From Sulfurimonas sp. (GTDB lineage Bacteria > Campylobacterota > Campylobacteria > Campylobacterales > Sulfurimonadaceae), in contig JAMORK010000014.1 of the NCBI GenBank assembly GCA_027063645.1, forward strand, positions 1 through 64,000: a DNA stretch of 64,000 nt, written 5' to 3'. The number at the start of each line of letters is the position of its first letter. The first letter of the stretch is position 1. Position numbers and translations under genes: made by a program. The notes beneath the pieces were generated by a model. The model searched no databases. It was not told where the DNA came from and saw nothing but the letters and a program-made list of their open reading frames with translations. Below, piece by piece: positions 1-8,243 of this stretch.

Positions 1-1943
1 ATGCTCTTATAAAAAAAAGCTATGATGGTTTAACATCTGCTAGAGATTCAAAGAGTGAACAAATTCAAAACTTTTTTTCTGAAAGAATCAGTGACATTAA
101 TGTTATAGCTAAAAGTAAAGATGTAAAAGAGTTAGTTGAAGACTTAATCTATGTTCATGAAGAGCTTCAAGTAAAAGGTCATGAAAACTATCCTGTTACT
201 AATCCTCTTGCAAAAGAAAAAACACAGCCACATGAAGAGTTCTTTCAAAGTTATGCAAAAGAGTATGGCTATTATGACATATTTATAATCTGTGCCAAAC
301 ATGGGCATGTTATGTACACTCAAGCAAAAGAGTCTGATTATGGTGCTAATGTTAAAAGTGGTAATTTAAAAGATTCTGGACTTGGTGAAGTTTATAGAAA
401 AGTAAAAGAGCTTAAAAGACCAGTGTTTGTAGATATGAGACCCTATACTCCATCTAATGGTGATCCTGCAATGTTTCTTGGTGCTCCAGTGTATAGTAAT
501 GGTGTTATGAAATCAATAATAGTATTTCAAATCTCTGATGCTGCAATCAATAAAATTATGCAGTTTAGAAAAGGTTATGGAGATTCTCAAGAAGATTATT
601 TAGTAGGTCAAGACAAGCTTATGAGAAGTGACAGTTTTTTAGATCCTAAAAATCATACTCTTAAAGCTTCGTTTGCAAATCCATCTACAGGTAATTGTGA
701 TACTGAGGCTAGTAGAAACGCTTTAAGAGGTCAAAAAGAGACTAAAATAATAACAGATTATAATGGAAACCCTGTCTTATCTTCTTATGCTCCGGTAAAA
801 ATAGGTCAAGATATTCAGTGGGCAATTATGTCTGAGATAGATGAAGCAGAAGTTTTAATAACTCCAAATAGTATTAGAAATACTCTTATTGTCGATGCTC
901 TTATTGTTTTAGTAATTGTCATTACAATTGCTTTCTTTCTTGTATCTATAAGTGTTATCAAACCATTAAATGCATTTAAAGAAAAGATACTTGAAATATC
1001 TTCTAACCATGACTTAGTACAAAGAGTAGATACCGATGCCCCACAAGAGATTATGGAGATGGGAAAAAGTTTCAATACGTTACTTAGTTCTTTACAAGAG
1101 TTGATTTCAACTTCTAAAAATTCATCTACAGAAAATGCTTCAATTTCACATGAACTCTCAACTACTGCACTAGGTGTTGGAAATAATGTCGAGAGTTCTG
1201 TGGTGATAGTTGAGCAAGCAACAGCACAAGCAAAATCAGTTCAAGATGAAATTATAGATGCAATATCTGATGCACAAGGCTCAAAAGAAGATATTGTAAA
1301 AGCAAATGATAATTTAGGGGTTGCGAGAGATGATATTATCTCTTTAACATCCAAAGTTCAAGACACGGCACAAACAGAAGCTGAGCTTGCTCAAAATATG
1401 GAAGAACTATCTAATGAAGCCAATGAAGTTAAAACAATATTGGTAGTTATTGGTGATATAGCAGACCAAACAAATCTTCTTGCATTAAATGCAGCTATTG
1501 AAGCTGCAAGAGCAGGAGAACATGGTAGAGGTTTTGCAGTTGTTGCTGATGAAGTGAGAAAACTAGCTGAGAGAACTCAAAAAACACTCTCTGAAATAAA
1601 TGCAACAATTAGTGTTGTTGTTCAGTCAATTGGTGATGCTTCTACTCAAATGAGTGCAAATTCAAATGAGATACAAGAACTAGCAAATATTGCTCAAGGT
1701 GTTGAAGATAAAATTAATTCAACTGTTGATATTGTAAATAAAGCTGTTATAGCAAGTGAAGAAACTGTAAAAGATTTTGAAAATACTGGTAAAAATGTAG
1801 AGATTATTGTTGCTAAAGTAGAAGAGATTAATAAACTCTCATCAACAAATGCAAGAAGTGTTGAGGAGATCGCAGCAGCGGCTGAACACTTAAATACAAT
1901 GACTAATGAATTAAACTCAAAACTTGAAACATTCAAAACTTAA
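1..1943 (+). CDS. Methyl-accepting chemotaxis protein, N-terminus cut off by window edge
   Basis: This is a membrane chemoreceptor that signals to CheA/CheW. The reading frame is already open at base 3 and continues without a stop to the TAA at 1941-1943, so the start lies outside the window; the ATG at 312 is internal. Visible parts in order are a periplasmic Cache-like sensor region (about bases 3-860), a hydrophobic membrane segment (about 880-960), a HAMP-like linker, and a long cytoplasmic coiled coil. The signalling tip contains [20 protein letters not shown] at about 1471-1530, the hallmark of MCP hairpins. Its last codons overlap cheB, so receptor and adaptation enzyme are probably co-translated. 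The ligand cannot be predicted. Confidence 0.95.
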   Translation, partial: ALIKKSYDGLTSARDSKSEQIQNFFSERISDINVIAKSKDVKELVEDLIYVHEELQVKGHENYPVTNPLAKEKTQPHEEFFQSYAKEYGYYDIFIICAKHGHVMYTQAKESDYGANVKSGNLKDSGLGEVYRKVKELKRPVFVDMRPYTPSNGDPAMFLGAPVYSNGVMKSIIVFQISDAAINKIMQFRKGYGDSQEDYLVGQDKLMRSDSFLDPKNHTLKASFANPSTGNCDTEASRNALRGQKETKIITDYNGNPVLSSYAPVKIGQDIQWAIMSEIDEAEVLITPNSIRNTLIVDALIVLVIVITIAFFLVSISVIKPLNAFKEKILEISSNHDLVQRVDTDAPQEIMEMGKSFNTLLSSLQELISTSKNSSTENASISHELSTTALGVGNNVESSVVIVEQATAQAKSVQDEIIDAISDAQGSKEDIVKANDNLGVARDDIISLTSKVQDTAQTEAELAQNMEELSNEANEVKTILVVIGDIADQTNLLALNAAIEAARAGEHGRGFAVVADEVRKLAERTQKTLSEINATISVVVQSIGDASTQMSANSNEIQELANIAQGVEDKINSTVDIVNKAVIASEETVKDFENTGKNVEIIVAKVEEINKLSSTNARSVEEIAAAAEHLNTMTNELNSKLETFKT

Positions 1944-2490
1944 AAAAATTGTCCTAATAGGTGCCTCCACTGGAGGACCTGGACAAATTCAAAAAATTAT
2001 TAGTGCCCTACCAAAGCTACAAAATACGACTCTCATAATAGCACAACATATGGTTTATAGTTTTATGGATAGTTTTACCTCTAGACTTCAAAACATAAGT
2101 CATAATAGCATCAGTCTTGTAAAAGACAATCAAACCCTTCAAAGTCATAATATATATGTTTTAAAGGGCGAAACTACATTAATAGATGATGTTTTAAGTA
2201 TGAAACATAGTTCTTTAAACACCTATAATCCAAATATAAATATTGCATTTAACTCATTTGTTTCGCTTTGTGAAGAAAGAGAGCTATTGTGTGTGATATT
2301 AACGGGTATAGGAGATGATGGTGTGGAGGCTTGCAAAAATCTAAGTCTTAGCGGGGCAAGATGTATTACAGAGAGTGCAGAGAGTGCTATTGTAGATGGT
2401 ATGCCAAGTCGTGCAAGGTTATTAGTCCCAAACATAGAGGTCTACCATATAGATGAAATAGTTAAAATAATAAGTGAGTTTTGTGAATAA
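1924..2490 (+). CDS. cheB: Chemotaxis protein-glutamate methylesterase, catalytic domain only
   Basis: CheB removes methyl groups from MCP glutamates. The 188-residue protein has only the esterase domain: GASTGG with nucleophile Ser15, AQH with His42, and GIGDDG with the catalytic Asp near residue 135. There is no N-terminal receiver domain, which matches what is known for Campylobacter CheB, so control by CheA phosphorylation through a fused receiver is unlikely. The start is a TTG inside the end of the MCP gene (20-base overlap); no ATG precedes the catalytic motif in this frame, so translational coupling is inferred. The stop overlaps the cheR start as TAATG. Confidence 0.93.
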   Translation: MKHSKLKKIVLIGASTGGPGQIQKIISALPKLQNTTLIIAQHMVYSFMDSFTSRLQNISHNSISLVKDNQTLQSHNIYVLKGETTLIDDVLSMKHSSLNTYNPNINIAFNSFVSLCEERELLCVILTGIGDDGVEACKNLSLSGARCITESAESAIVDGMPSRARLLVPNIEVYHIDEIVKIISEFCE

Positions 2491-3266
2491 TGTTTAGTTT
2501 TTTTAAGAAAAAAGAAAAAAGAGCACAAAATGTAAAAATAGAGTATCAAGAAGATTATAATGATATTGAACCAATATCAAAATATTTTCATAATGAAACT
2601 GGAATCACATTTGAGAAACAGATGAGTATATTAAAAAGTAAGCTTATCTCTTTTTGTAAGCAAAGAGAGATACACTCATTTTCAAAATTATTAGAAGATA
2701 TAAAAAGAGACAGCTTCTTAAAACAAGAGCTGATCGACTACTTGACAACCAATGAAACATTTTTTTATAGAGAACTAAAACAGATAAATGGATTAGTCCA
2801 ACTTGTAAAAAAATCTAATAGCAAGGTAGATATACTATGTGCACCATCTGCAACTGGTGAAGAGCCATACTCCATTGCAATAGCTTTACTTGAAGCTGGA
2901 GTATCTGCCTCTTCTTTTCATATAGTAGGTATTGATATAAACTCAGATGCTATATCTAAAGCTAAAAAAGCAGTTTATAGAGAGAGAAATGTTAGAAACT
3001 TATCTGCTGAAATAATCTCTAAATATTTCATTAAAAACAGTAGTGAATATATTTTGAACCAAAACATTAAATCACTTGTATCATTTAAAATAGCTAATCT
3101 TTTTGATAGTTCTTTTTCAAGTCTCGGTAAGTTTGATTTTGTATTTTCAAGAAATATGCTTATTTATTTTGATAAAGAGACAAAATTGAAGGCTAAATCT
3201 ATTTTAGAGAGTATGAGAAAAGACAATACCCATAAAGTATTTTTTGGTCATGCAGATCTATTTTAA
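2490..3266 (+). CDS. cheR: Chemotaxis protein methyltransferase CheR
   Basis: CheR is an S-adenosylmethionine-dependent methyltransferase acting on MCP glutamates. The 258-residue protein starts with a short lysine-rich leader (FFKKKEKR), then a helical CheR N-domain, then the Rossmann domain. SAM-binding signature APSATGEEPYSIAIALLEAG lies near residues 117-136, corresponding to the STGEEPYS motif of classical CheR, and FSRNMLIYFD near residue 220 matches the usual FCRNVMIYFD. It overlaps cheB by one base (TAATG). No TPR or other fusion is present. It ends 144 bases before the convergent cbiM-like gene. Confidence 0.94.
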   Translation: MFSFFKKKEKRAQNVKIEYQEDYNDIEPISKYFHNETGITFEKQMSILKSKLISFCKQREIHSFSKLLEDIKRDSFLKQELIDYLTTNETFFYRELKQINGLVQLVKKSNSKVDILCAPSATGEEPYSIAIALLEAGVSASSFHIVGIDINSDAISKAKKAVYRERNVRNLSAEIISKYFIKNSSEYILNQNIKSLVSFKIANLFDSSFSSLGKFDFVFSRNMLIYFDKETKLKAKSILESMRKDNTHKVFFGHADLF

Positions 3267-3284
3267 AATGCTAAGGATACATTT

Positions 3285-3368
3285 ACATGATTAAATTCAT
3301 GTGTAAACCCTTATAAATAATTTACTCGATTATCATATCAAATAAATCTCATTTTTAAGGTTTACACA
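3285..3368. repeat. Inverted repeats between convergent cheR and cbiM-like genes
   Basis: Two palindromic elements fill this convergent intergenic space. ACATGA-TTAAAT-TCATGT is a 6-bp stem at 3285-3302. TGTGTAAACC at 3300-3309 is matched by its exact reverse complement GGTTTACACA at 3359-3368, giving a 10-bp stem with a 49-base loop. The two share bases 3300-3302 and so would compete. A role as a bidirectional terminator is an inference; neither has a clean T-tract. Confidence 0.4.
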
Positions 3369-3409
3369 CTTTATTTTACATTTTCAAAAGAAAGTAAAGA
3401 TTATAACAC

Positions 3410-4087
3410 TTAAGCTTTACAAAGCTTTTTATCAAACAAAAACATACACTCGTTTGTTTTATTGAAAGCTTTTACAGCAGTTAATACAGCTAAATCTACT
3501 AATGGCTCAATAATCACAACTGCCATATAAGCACCACCGAAACTAAGCACTTCACTTACATTTTCTGCACCAAAACCTTGTCCATAAAATGCCCAAAATG
3601 CAACCCATGAAACGATAGCACCTTCCCATATAACAGACATTTTAAACATTTGAGCATAGCTGATATCTTTATATGCAGTCCCTGCAGGGATGATTTTTTT
3701 CACTGCCACATTAAGAATGAACATACTTGCTAAGAGTGTAGTTACATTGATACCATACTGTGGAAGGTCAAACTGAGCAAAGAAAAGTCCTTGAACAGCC
3801 AAACCAAGAGCAAGCCCTATAGCTGCAGGAGCAATACCAAAAACTAAGAAAATTGTTGTTCCTAAAATTAAGTGTACCTCACTTATCCCTATAGGGTAAT
3901 GGGGAAGTACCTCAAAACAGAAAAATACAATCATTGTTGCTAATATACTCTTGAGCACTAAAGATATAATTCCATTCTCTTTCATATTGTCCCATGCTAC
4001 TTTTGCTGTAGCTCCAAATACAGCTGCTGCTGTTCCATAACTAAGGAGCATCTTCGCTCCATCTACTACACCTGCTTCTATATGCAT
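3410..4087 (-). CDS. CbiM/NikM-like metal-uptake membrane protein
   Basis: This resembles the S-component CbiM/NikM of cobalt or nickel ECF transporters. The protein has 225 residues and begins Met-His-Ile-Glu-Ala-Gly; in this family the N-terminal Met-His is part of the metal site and the usual start is MHI.(D/E)G. Several hydrophobic segments follow (for example residues 38-62 and 76-100). No CbiN, CbiQ or CbiO gene is next to it, so it either borrows an ATPase encoded elsewhere or works alone, as has been reported for CbiMN cores. It lies 12 bases after the porin gene and is probably co-transcribed. Cobalt is suggested by the adjoining cobalamin genes; nickel or another metal is possible. 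Confidence 0.7.
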   Translation of the reverse strand: MHIEAGVVDGAKMLLSYGTAAAVFGATAKVAWDNMKENGIISLVLKSILATMIVFFCFEVLPHYPIGISEVHLILGTTIFLVFGIAPAAIGLALGLAVQGLFFAQFDLPQYGINVTTLLASMFILNVAVKKIIPAGTAYKDISYAQMFKMSVIWEGAIVSWVAFWAFYGQGFGAENVSEVLSFGGAYMAVVIIEPLVDLAVLTAVKAFNKTNECMFLFDKKLCKA

Positions 4088-4099
4088 CTTCTTTCCTTC

Positions 4100-5371
4100 T
4101 TAAAAATTGTAAGCGACAAGGACTCTTAGATTGTCCCAATCACCATCATTTGAATTTGTATTCTTTTTGTCACTGTTCTTTGTGTAGATTGCACCAAGAG
4201 TCACCTGATTATGCTCATAAGCCACACCAAGATTTTGCTCCACTATATGTTCACTAACACCACTTGAATCAGCATCACCATTAAAATCTCCATACGCATA
4301 CAGAAAATTAAAGTCACCCAATTCATAGCTAATACCAGCAACAACAGCATCTGCATCTCTATCTACTGCGATTACATCAAGAATCATACTATCCATATTT
4401 GTAAAGAGTGTTCCTCCTCCAAAACCGGAGAAACTTCCCTTTGCACTCTTTTTATCTGCCTTATTATACGCTATATTTAGGCCTAAACCATAAACAACAA
4501 GTTCTGCAGTCGCTCCATAGATAGAAGATGCTACACCACTTTGATCTAATTCATCTTGTTTAAGGTACTGAATTCCCGCATGCAGAAAAAGATCTTTTGT
4601 AATATGATAGTGCCCTGTAATATCTCCATAGTAAGAGTTATTGGCTGTTGCATCATTAATCTCACCATTAATATTGTAGTACCATACACTAGCATCTACA
4701 TTCTCATCACTATAGATAATACCAGCTAGATATGTGCCATCTTTTCCTGTTTTTGCCCAAGGTGTTTCTAAACCTGCATCATACCCTTGCCAAGCAACAA
4801 GATAACCACCTTCAAACACAATTTTATCAAGCTCATAGCTTGCAATATATGCCTCAAAGCTGTTTGACACCATTCTAATGTCATCACTATCTGCTAAAGG
4901 AGTATCTATCGTTTGACGACCTCCACGAAATGCAAAATTTTCATAGGCATAGTTGATATATAGTTCACTCATCTGAGTATAATCACCATCAGAAGATGCT
5001 AGCTCATCATTATATTTTACACCATCACCAGATAAAAAATTTATATTTTGAGAAGTTACAAACTCTACCGCACCACTAAATCCTTTATACTCTGCAAGTT
5101 CATACTTTAAAAATCCACCAAGTGCTGTTGCATAGATATCTTGAGCATCTTTATAATGAATCTCTGAGTAGATAGAACGAACTTGCCCTGTCACTTGCCC
5201 ATCTTTAAACATATGAGAGAACCCATCAACTATATTTAACTCTTTTTGCTCCACTTCATGCACACTACCAATAGCTTTTTTGACAGAGTGCAATCTATCT
5301 CTGTGCTCCTCCTCTGCATAGGCTGTTCCTATAAGTGAGAGTAGCACTAAACTTAACTTTATTATTTTCAT
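4100..5371 (-). CDS. Opr-family outer-membrane porin
   Basis: The 423-residue protein has a signal peptide (MKIIKLSLVLLSLIGTAYA, cleavage before EEE), alternating amphipathic beta strands throughout, and ends in a terminal phenylalanine (VLVAYNF), as beta-barrel proteins do. The opening pattern (VDGFSHMFKDGQVTGQVRSI) and FRGGRQTID resemble OprD/Opr-type porins of Campylobacterota. The chosen ATG at 5369-5371 follows AGAGGA with good spacing; a TTG one codon upstream is less likely. It is first in an operon with the CbiM-like gene, so it may admit a metal or metal chelate. A Fur-box-like sequence lies 27 bases upstream. Confidence 0.75.
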   Translation of the reverse strand: MKIIKLSLVLLSLIGTAYAEEEHRDRLHSVKKAIGSVHEVEQKELNIVDGFSHMFKDGQVTGQVRSIYSEIHYKDAQDIYATALGGFLKYELAEYKGFSGAVEFVTSQNINFLSGDGVKYNDELASSDGDYTQMSELYINYAYENFAFRGGRQTIDTPLADSDDIRMVSNSFEAYIASYELDKIVFEGGYLVAWQGYDAGLETPWAKTGKDGTYLAGIIYSDENVDASVWYYNINGEINDATANNSYYGDITGHYHITKDLFLHAGIQYLKQDELDQSGVASSIYGATAELVVYGLGLNIAYNKADKKSAKGSFSGFGGGTLFTNMDSMILDVIAVDRDADAVVAGISYELGDFNFLYAYGDFNGDADSSGVSEHIVEQNLGVAYEHNQVTLGAIYTKNSDKKNTNSNDGDWDNLRVLVAYNF

Positions 5372-5397
5372 CAATTTTTCCTCTTCTATTTTGTTAA

Positions 5398-5412
5398 TGA
5401 TAATCTATATCA
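5398..5412. promoter_or_regulatory. Fur-box-like operator upstream of porin/cbiM-like genes
   Basis: TGATAATCTATATCA matches the 15-base Fur core TGATAATnATTATCA at 12 of 14 defined positions, and the outer arms TGATA/TATCA are perfectly palindromic. It sits 27-41 bases before the porin start codon, where it could block the promoter. Binding by Fur, rather than another metal regulator, is inferred. Confidence 0.45.
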
Positions 5413-5425
5413 TCTTATAATCTAA

Positions 5426-5755
5426 TTAAACTTTTTGTGGTGGTGATATGCTCGTATTTAATGAAAGATAATAATCAATGTAATTTTTAGCGAAGGTGAA
5501 AAGCTTAAGAACCTTGCAAGTAAGTGATTTAAAAAAACAGTTACAATGGCAAGATTTTGAAGAGAGCTGTTGCGTTTGACATATGGCCAACTCATCTAAC
5601 TCTTCTAGTTCCTCTTCCTCTTGTTCACACAAAGCATAACAAGTATGGAAACTCTGCACACGAGAACACTCTTGTGCAAGACTTATTTGGTTAACAGTAG
5701 CAGTGATAGCACTTAAACTAAAATAGTTTTTTCCAAATCCACGAGGTAACTTCAT
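5426..5755 (-). CDS. Small cysteine-rich hypothetical protein
   Basis: A 109-residue ORF whose family I do not recognise. It contains nine or so cysteines, including HTCYALCE, KSCHCNCF and LTCK, with an acidic stretch (QEEEELEELDELAIC) between them, an arrangement that could bind metal. It has no signal peptide. There is no ribosome-binding site, but a TATAAT lies exactly six bases before the ATG, which would fit a leaderless message. It is upstream of the porin and CbiM-like genes on the same strand, so a metal-related role is conceivable. It could also be a chance ORF; without it the segment from 5372 to 5793 would hold no gene. Confidence 0.4.
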   Translation of the reverse strand: MKLPRGFGKNYFSLSAITATVNQISLAQECSRVQSFHTCYALCEQEEEELEELDELAICQTQQLSSKSCHCNCFFKSLTCKVLKLFTFAKNYIDYYLSLNTSISPPQKV

Positions 5756-5761
5756 GGTAAA

Positions 5762-5767
5762 ATTATA
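5762..5767 (-). promoter_or_regulatory. -10 box placed for a leaderless mRNA (Cys-rich ORF)
   Basis: On the minus strand the sequence reads TATAATTTTACCATG: a consensus -10 hexamer, six bases, then the start codon. The same 15 bases occur before the gene at 25623. Transcription starting 6-7 bases after the -10 box would begin at the ATG. Confidence 0.4.
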
Positions 5768-5793
5768 CTATAATTCGAAAAAAAAGAGAAATA

Positions 5794-6219
5794 ATGGGCT
5801 ACAGTGAGTGGTTTGACAAACATGCACAAAAACATAAGATAATCGTTGAGAAACTTCTAAAAAAAGATTTCACAGAAGAAGAGATTATAGAGTATTTTGA
5901 TTTTGAAAATATGAAAAAAGAGGAGTTCGATTTTTGCCCTCTCTATGCCAAAGATAAAAAGTGTCACGATATGGAAAAACTCAACTGCTACCTCTGTGCT
6001 TGTCCGAACTTCCGTTTTAATGACCAAGGGATTAAAAAGATACAAAACGCCACTCAGTTTAGTTTTTGTGCCATAGAATCAAAAGATGGACGACAAGGTA
6101 CTTATGGAGAGAAGATTCACCAAGATTGCTCAAAATGTGGTGTTCCTCACCATAGAGAGTATGTAGAAAAACACTTCGACCTTGATTGGAAAAAAATGAT
6201 GCACAAGTGTTCTCTTTAA
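5794..6219 (+). CDS. Cysteine-rich small domain protein (PF04071-like) of the cobalamin locus
   Basis: The 141-residue protein has a helical N-terminus and a C-terminal Cys-rich module: CPLYAKDKKCH, LNCYLCACPNFRF and DCSKCGVPHHREY. The order C..CH, NC.(L/F)C.CP and DCS.C..PH matches the Cys-rich small domain, a putative metal-binding module often found beside cobalamin genes. The recognition is from memory of the pattern, not a search. AGAG lies before the ATG. It is followed after three bases by the kinase gene and then by cobD, supporting a B12-related role. Biochemical function is unknown. Confidence 0.65.
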   Translation: MGYSEWFDKHAQKHKIIVEKLLKKDFTEEEIIEYFDFENMKKEEFDFCPLYAKDKKCHDMEKLNCYLCACPNFRFNDQGIKKIQNATQFSFCAIESKDGRQGTYGEKIHQDCSKCGVPHHREYVEKHFDLDWKKMMHKCSL

Positions 6220-6222
6220 AAG

Positions 6223-7011
6223 ATGGGAGTACAAAGAGAACTCACTCTTCAAGAGGCACAACAACTCTTTTGTGACTTTGAGATTAAGTCGCTGAGCCCT
6301 ACAAAAGATGGGGTGATGGACACCACCTACCTCTCAAAACACTATGTACTCAAATACTATGAACGCGAGATGGGGGAGAAGATACTCCAAGATGCAGAAC
6401 GCTTAGAGAAACTCTCTCAAGCGCAGCTTAATACCCCAAGATATCTTGCACAAAGTCAAGGTTGGCACCTCTACACAAGACTCCAAGGGCAAACCCCAAA
6501 GAGCACTCAACTCTATCATATACAATCTCTTGCACGCTTTATGGCAAAGATGCATCAAGAAACATCGCAACATCATTGCTCAAAGCTTTTTTTAGAGCAG
6601 TACCAACTCAAAAAAACACTTACTTCTCTTAAAAAAGAGTTTTTTTACTACTACAAAAAATTTCAAACACTCCAAGATATTAAAGAGCGAAATGATGGCT
6701 TTATCCATGGAGATATTTTTTGCGACAACACCCTCTTTGAGGGGAAGAAGATTGCTGTTTTTGATTTTATAGATGGTGCTTGTGGTGCTTTTAGTTTTGA
6801 TATTGCTGTAGCACTCGTGGCATTTAACCCTCACAAACGCCACTCATTCACACAACTCTTTTTAAATACCTACAATCAAAAAGCTCCAAAAAAGATACAC
6901 AAAGAGGAGCTCCAAGCACAGATCAAAATCGCAGCAAAACTCTATGCCCTCCTAAGAATACAGAAGCATAAAACAACAACAAAAGCAAAACAATTAGCCA
7001 ATCTCTGGTAA
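6223..7011 (+). CDS. APH-fold small-molecule kinase, homoserine-kinase-II-like; candidate threonine kinase
   Basis: The 262-residue protein carries the aminoglycoside-phosphotransferase kinase fold. Visible motifs are YVLKYYE with the ATP-contacting Lys (about residue 44), the catalytic loop FIHGDIFCDNTLF (about 163-175; HGD and N) and the metal-binding FDFIDG (about 182-187). The loop plus FDF resembles ThrB type II homoserine kinases. It lies between a cobalamin-associated Cys-rich protein and a CobD-type threonine-phosphate decarboxylase, whose substrate requires an L-threonine kinase. PduX and BluE fill that role elsewhere; this gene could be a replacement. True homoserine kinase, or a sugar or choline kinase, remains possible. 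Confidence 0.65.
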   Translation: MGVQRELTLQEAQQLFCDFEIKSLSPTKDGVMDTTYLSKHYVLKYYEREMGEKILQDAERLEKLSQAQLNTPRYLAQSQGWHLYTRLQGQTPKSTQLYHIQSLARFMAKMHQETSQHHCSKLFLEQYQLKKTLTSLKKEFFYYYKKFQTLQDIKERNDGFIHGDIFCDNTLFEGKKIAVFDFIDGACGAFSFDIAVALVAFNPHKRHSFTQLFLNTYNQKAPKKIHKEELQAQIKIAAKLYALLRIQKHKTTTKAKQLANLW

Positions 7012-7014
7012 AAT
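7009..7014 (+). promoter_or_regulatory. -10 box placed for a leaderless mRNA (antitoxin-like gene)
   Basis: TAAAAT followed by ACCCTT and the ATG of the small gene at 7021. The spacing is the same as at five other places in the window. It would provide an internal promoter for the antitoxin-like gene and cobD. Confidence 0.3.
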
Positions 7015-7020
7015 ACCCTT

Positions 7021-7227
7021 ATGAATATAACTATCAATCCTGACAATTATGAAAACCTTACAAACTTTAAAGTGATTCTCAAAAAAGATGAATCAACTAT
7101 AATAAATGAGGCCTTAGAACTTTATTTTGAGACTGAACAAAAAAAGCTTTTAGAGAAGAACCTAGAGGATGAAAATGCCATGACCAACCTCAGTTACGAT
7201 GAGTTTTGGGGAGATATAGAGCTATGA
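7021..7227 (+). CDS. Antitoxin-like small protein, possible ribbon-helix-helix
   Basis: This 68-residue protein starts with a beta-prone segment (MNITINPDNYENL), continues with a helix (STIINEALELYFETEQKKLL) and ends with an acidic tail (NLSYDEFWGDIEL). The design resembles small antitoxins with an N-terminal DNA-binding part and a C-terminal toxin-binding tail ending in YDEFW. No toxin gene follows; instead the stop codon overlaps the cobD start (ATGA). It may be an orphan antitoxin or a local regulator of the cobalamin genes. Codon use is like its neighbours. Confidence 0.55.
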   Translation: MNITINPDNYENLTNFKVILKKDESTIINEALELYFETEQKKLLEKNLEDENAMTNLSYDEFWGDIEL

Positions 7228-8243
7228 TGACTCACGGTGCCGACATATATACCTATGCAAAAATTGCAAAGTGTTCCCCCCAAGAGATTATAGACTTCTC
7301 CTCAAATATCAATCTTTACCAGCCAAACACTAACATCACGTTTGCAAACGCCACCATTACAAAATATGCCCAAAGCTCTTATGACACCCTCAAAGAAAGC
7401 ATTGCTACAAATTACAATATAAAAAGTGAACAGATAGCTCTTTACAATGGTGCCACAGCAGCTATCTATGCTCTACTACCTCAACTTAAACCAAAAAAGG
7501 TCTACCTCTATGCCCCTTTATATGGTGAGTATGAAAAAGCTGCTTTTAGAGCTAAAAAATTTGTCAGTAAAATCAACCGTATTGAAGATATAGACAACCC
7601 TCCTGCAAAAAAGTCAATCGTTATTTTTGTCAACCCCTCTACACCAGAAGGTAGCTACCACGATATGAAAAAGCTTTTAAAAATGTGGATGAAACTAGAG
7701 TGTAGTATCGTTCTTGATGAGAGTTTTTTAGAGTTTGAAGAGCTTGAGTCTGCAAGAGAATATATCAAAAAGTATAAAAAGCTTTACATCATTCAATCTT
7801 TTTCTAAGTTTTACTCTTGTGCTGGAGTTCGGATAGGTGCTATTTTTGCCCATAAAAAGTCGATTGAGAAGCTCAGTAAAGAGCTTTGGAACATATCTTC
7901 ACTAGATGCTCACTTTTTACAAGAGCGTCTTTGTGATGGAGATTTTAAAAAGGCATCAAAAGAGCTTCACCTCCAACAAAAAAAGCAACTTATAGAGATC
8001 CTTGAGAGTTCTGATATCTTTGATGAAGTGGTGGAGAGCCAAAGCAATTTTATTCTTTGTTATTCCCCTCGAGGAAAAGAGCTTTTTGAGTATCTTTTAG
8101 AGCACAAAATTTTGGTACGTTCATGTGAAAGTTTTGATTATTTGAGTGAGAACTGGCTGCGTTTTGCTGTAAAAGATAGTCACTCACAAGAATCTCTCAA
8201 AAATACACTTAAGCACTTTCAAGAGAGACACAATACACATTAG
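7224..8243 (+). CDS. cobD: Threonine-phosphate decarboxylase-like PLP enzyme
   Basis: CobD makes (R)-1-amino-2-propanol phosphate, the linker between corrin ring and nucleotide loop. The 339-residue fold-type-I PLP protein shows HGADIYTYAK at the start, IIDFSSNIN (typical of CobD: DFS.N.NP), YNGATAAIYAL, NPSTPEGS, LDESFLEF with the PLP-contacting Asp, and SFSKFYSCAGVRIG with the Schiff-base Lys. The ATG at 7224 overlaps the previous stop as ATGA. In Sulfurospirillum a CobD homologue acts on serine phosphate to make a norcobamide, so either substrate is possible. The gene overlaps the convergent regulator at 8240 by four bases. Confidence 0.8.
   Translation: MMTHGADIYTYAKIAKCSPQEIIDFSSNINLYQPNTNITFANATITKYAQSSYDTLKESIATNYNIKSEQIALYNGATAAIYALLPQLKPKKVYLYAPLYGEYEKAAFRAKKFVSKINRIEDIDNPPAKKSIVIFVNPSTPEGSYHDMKKLLKMWMKLECSIVLDESFLEFEELESAREYIKKYKKLYIIQSFSKFYSCAGVRIGAIFAHKKSIEKLSKELWNISSLDAHFLQERLCDGDFKKASKELHLQQKKQLIEILESSDIFDEVVESQSNFILCYSPRGKELFEYLLEHKILVRSCESFDYLSENWLRFAVKDSHSQESLKNTLKHFQERHNTH

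Noticed and set aside
7021..8243. Toxin-antitoxin pair
   Set aside because: The small protein looks like an antitoxin, but the following gene is a CobD-type PLP enzyme and no toxin-like ORF is present.
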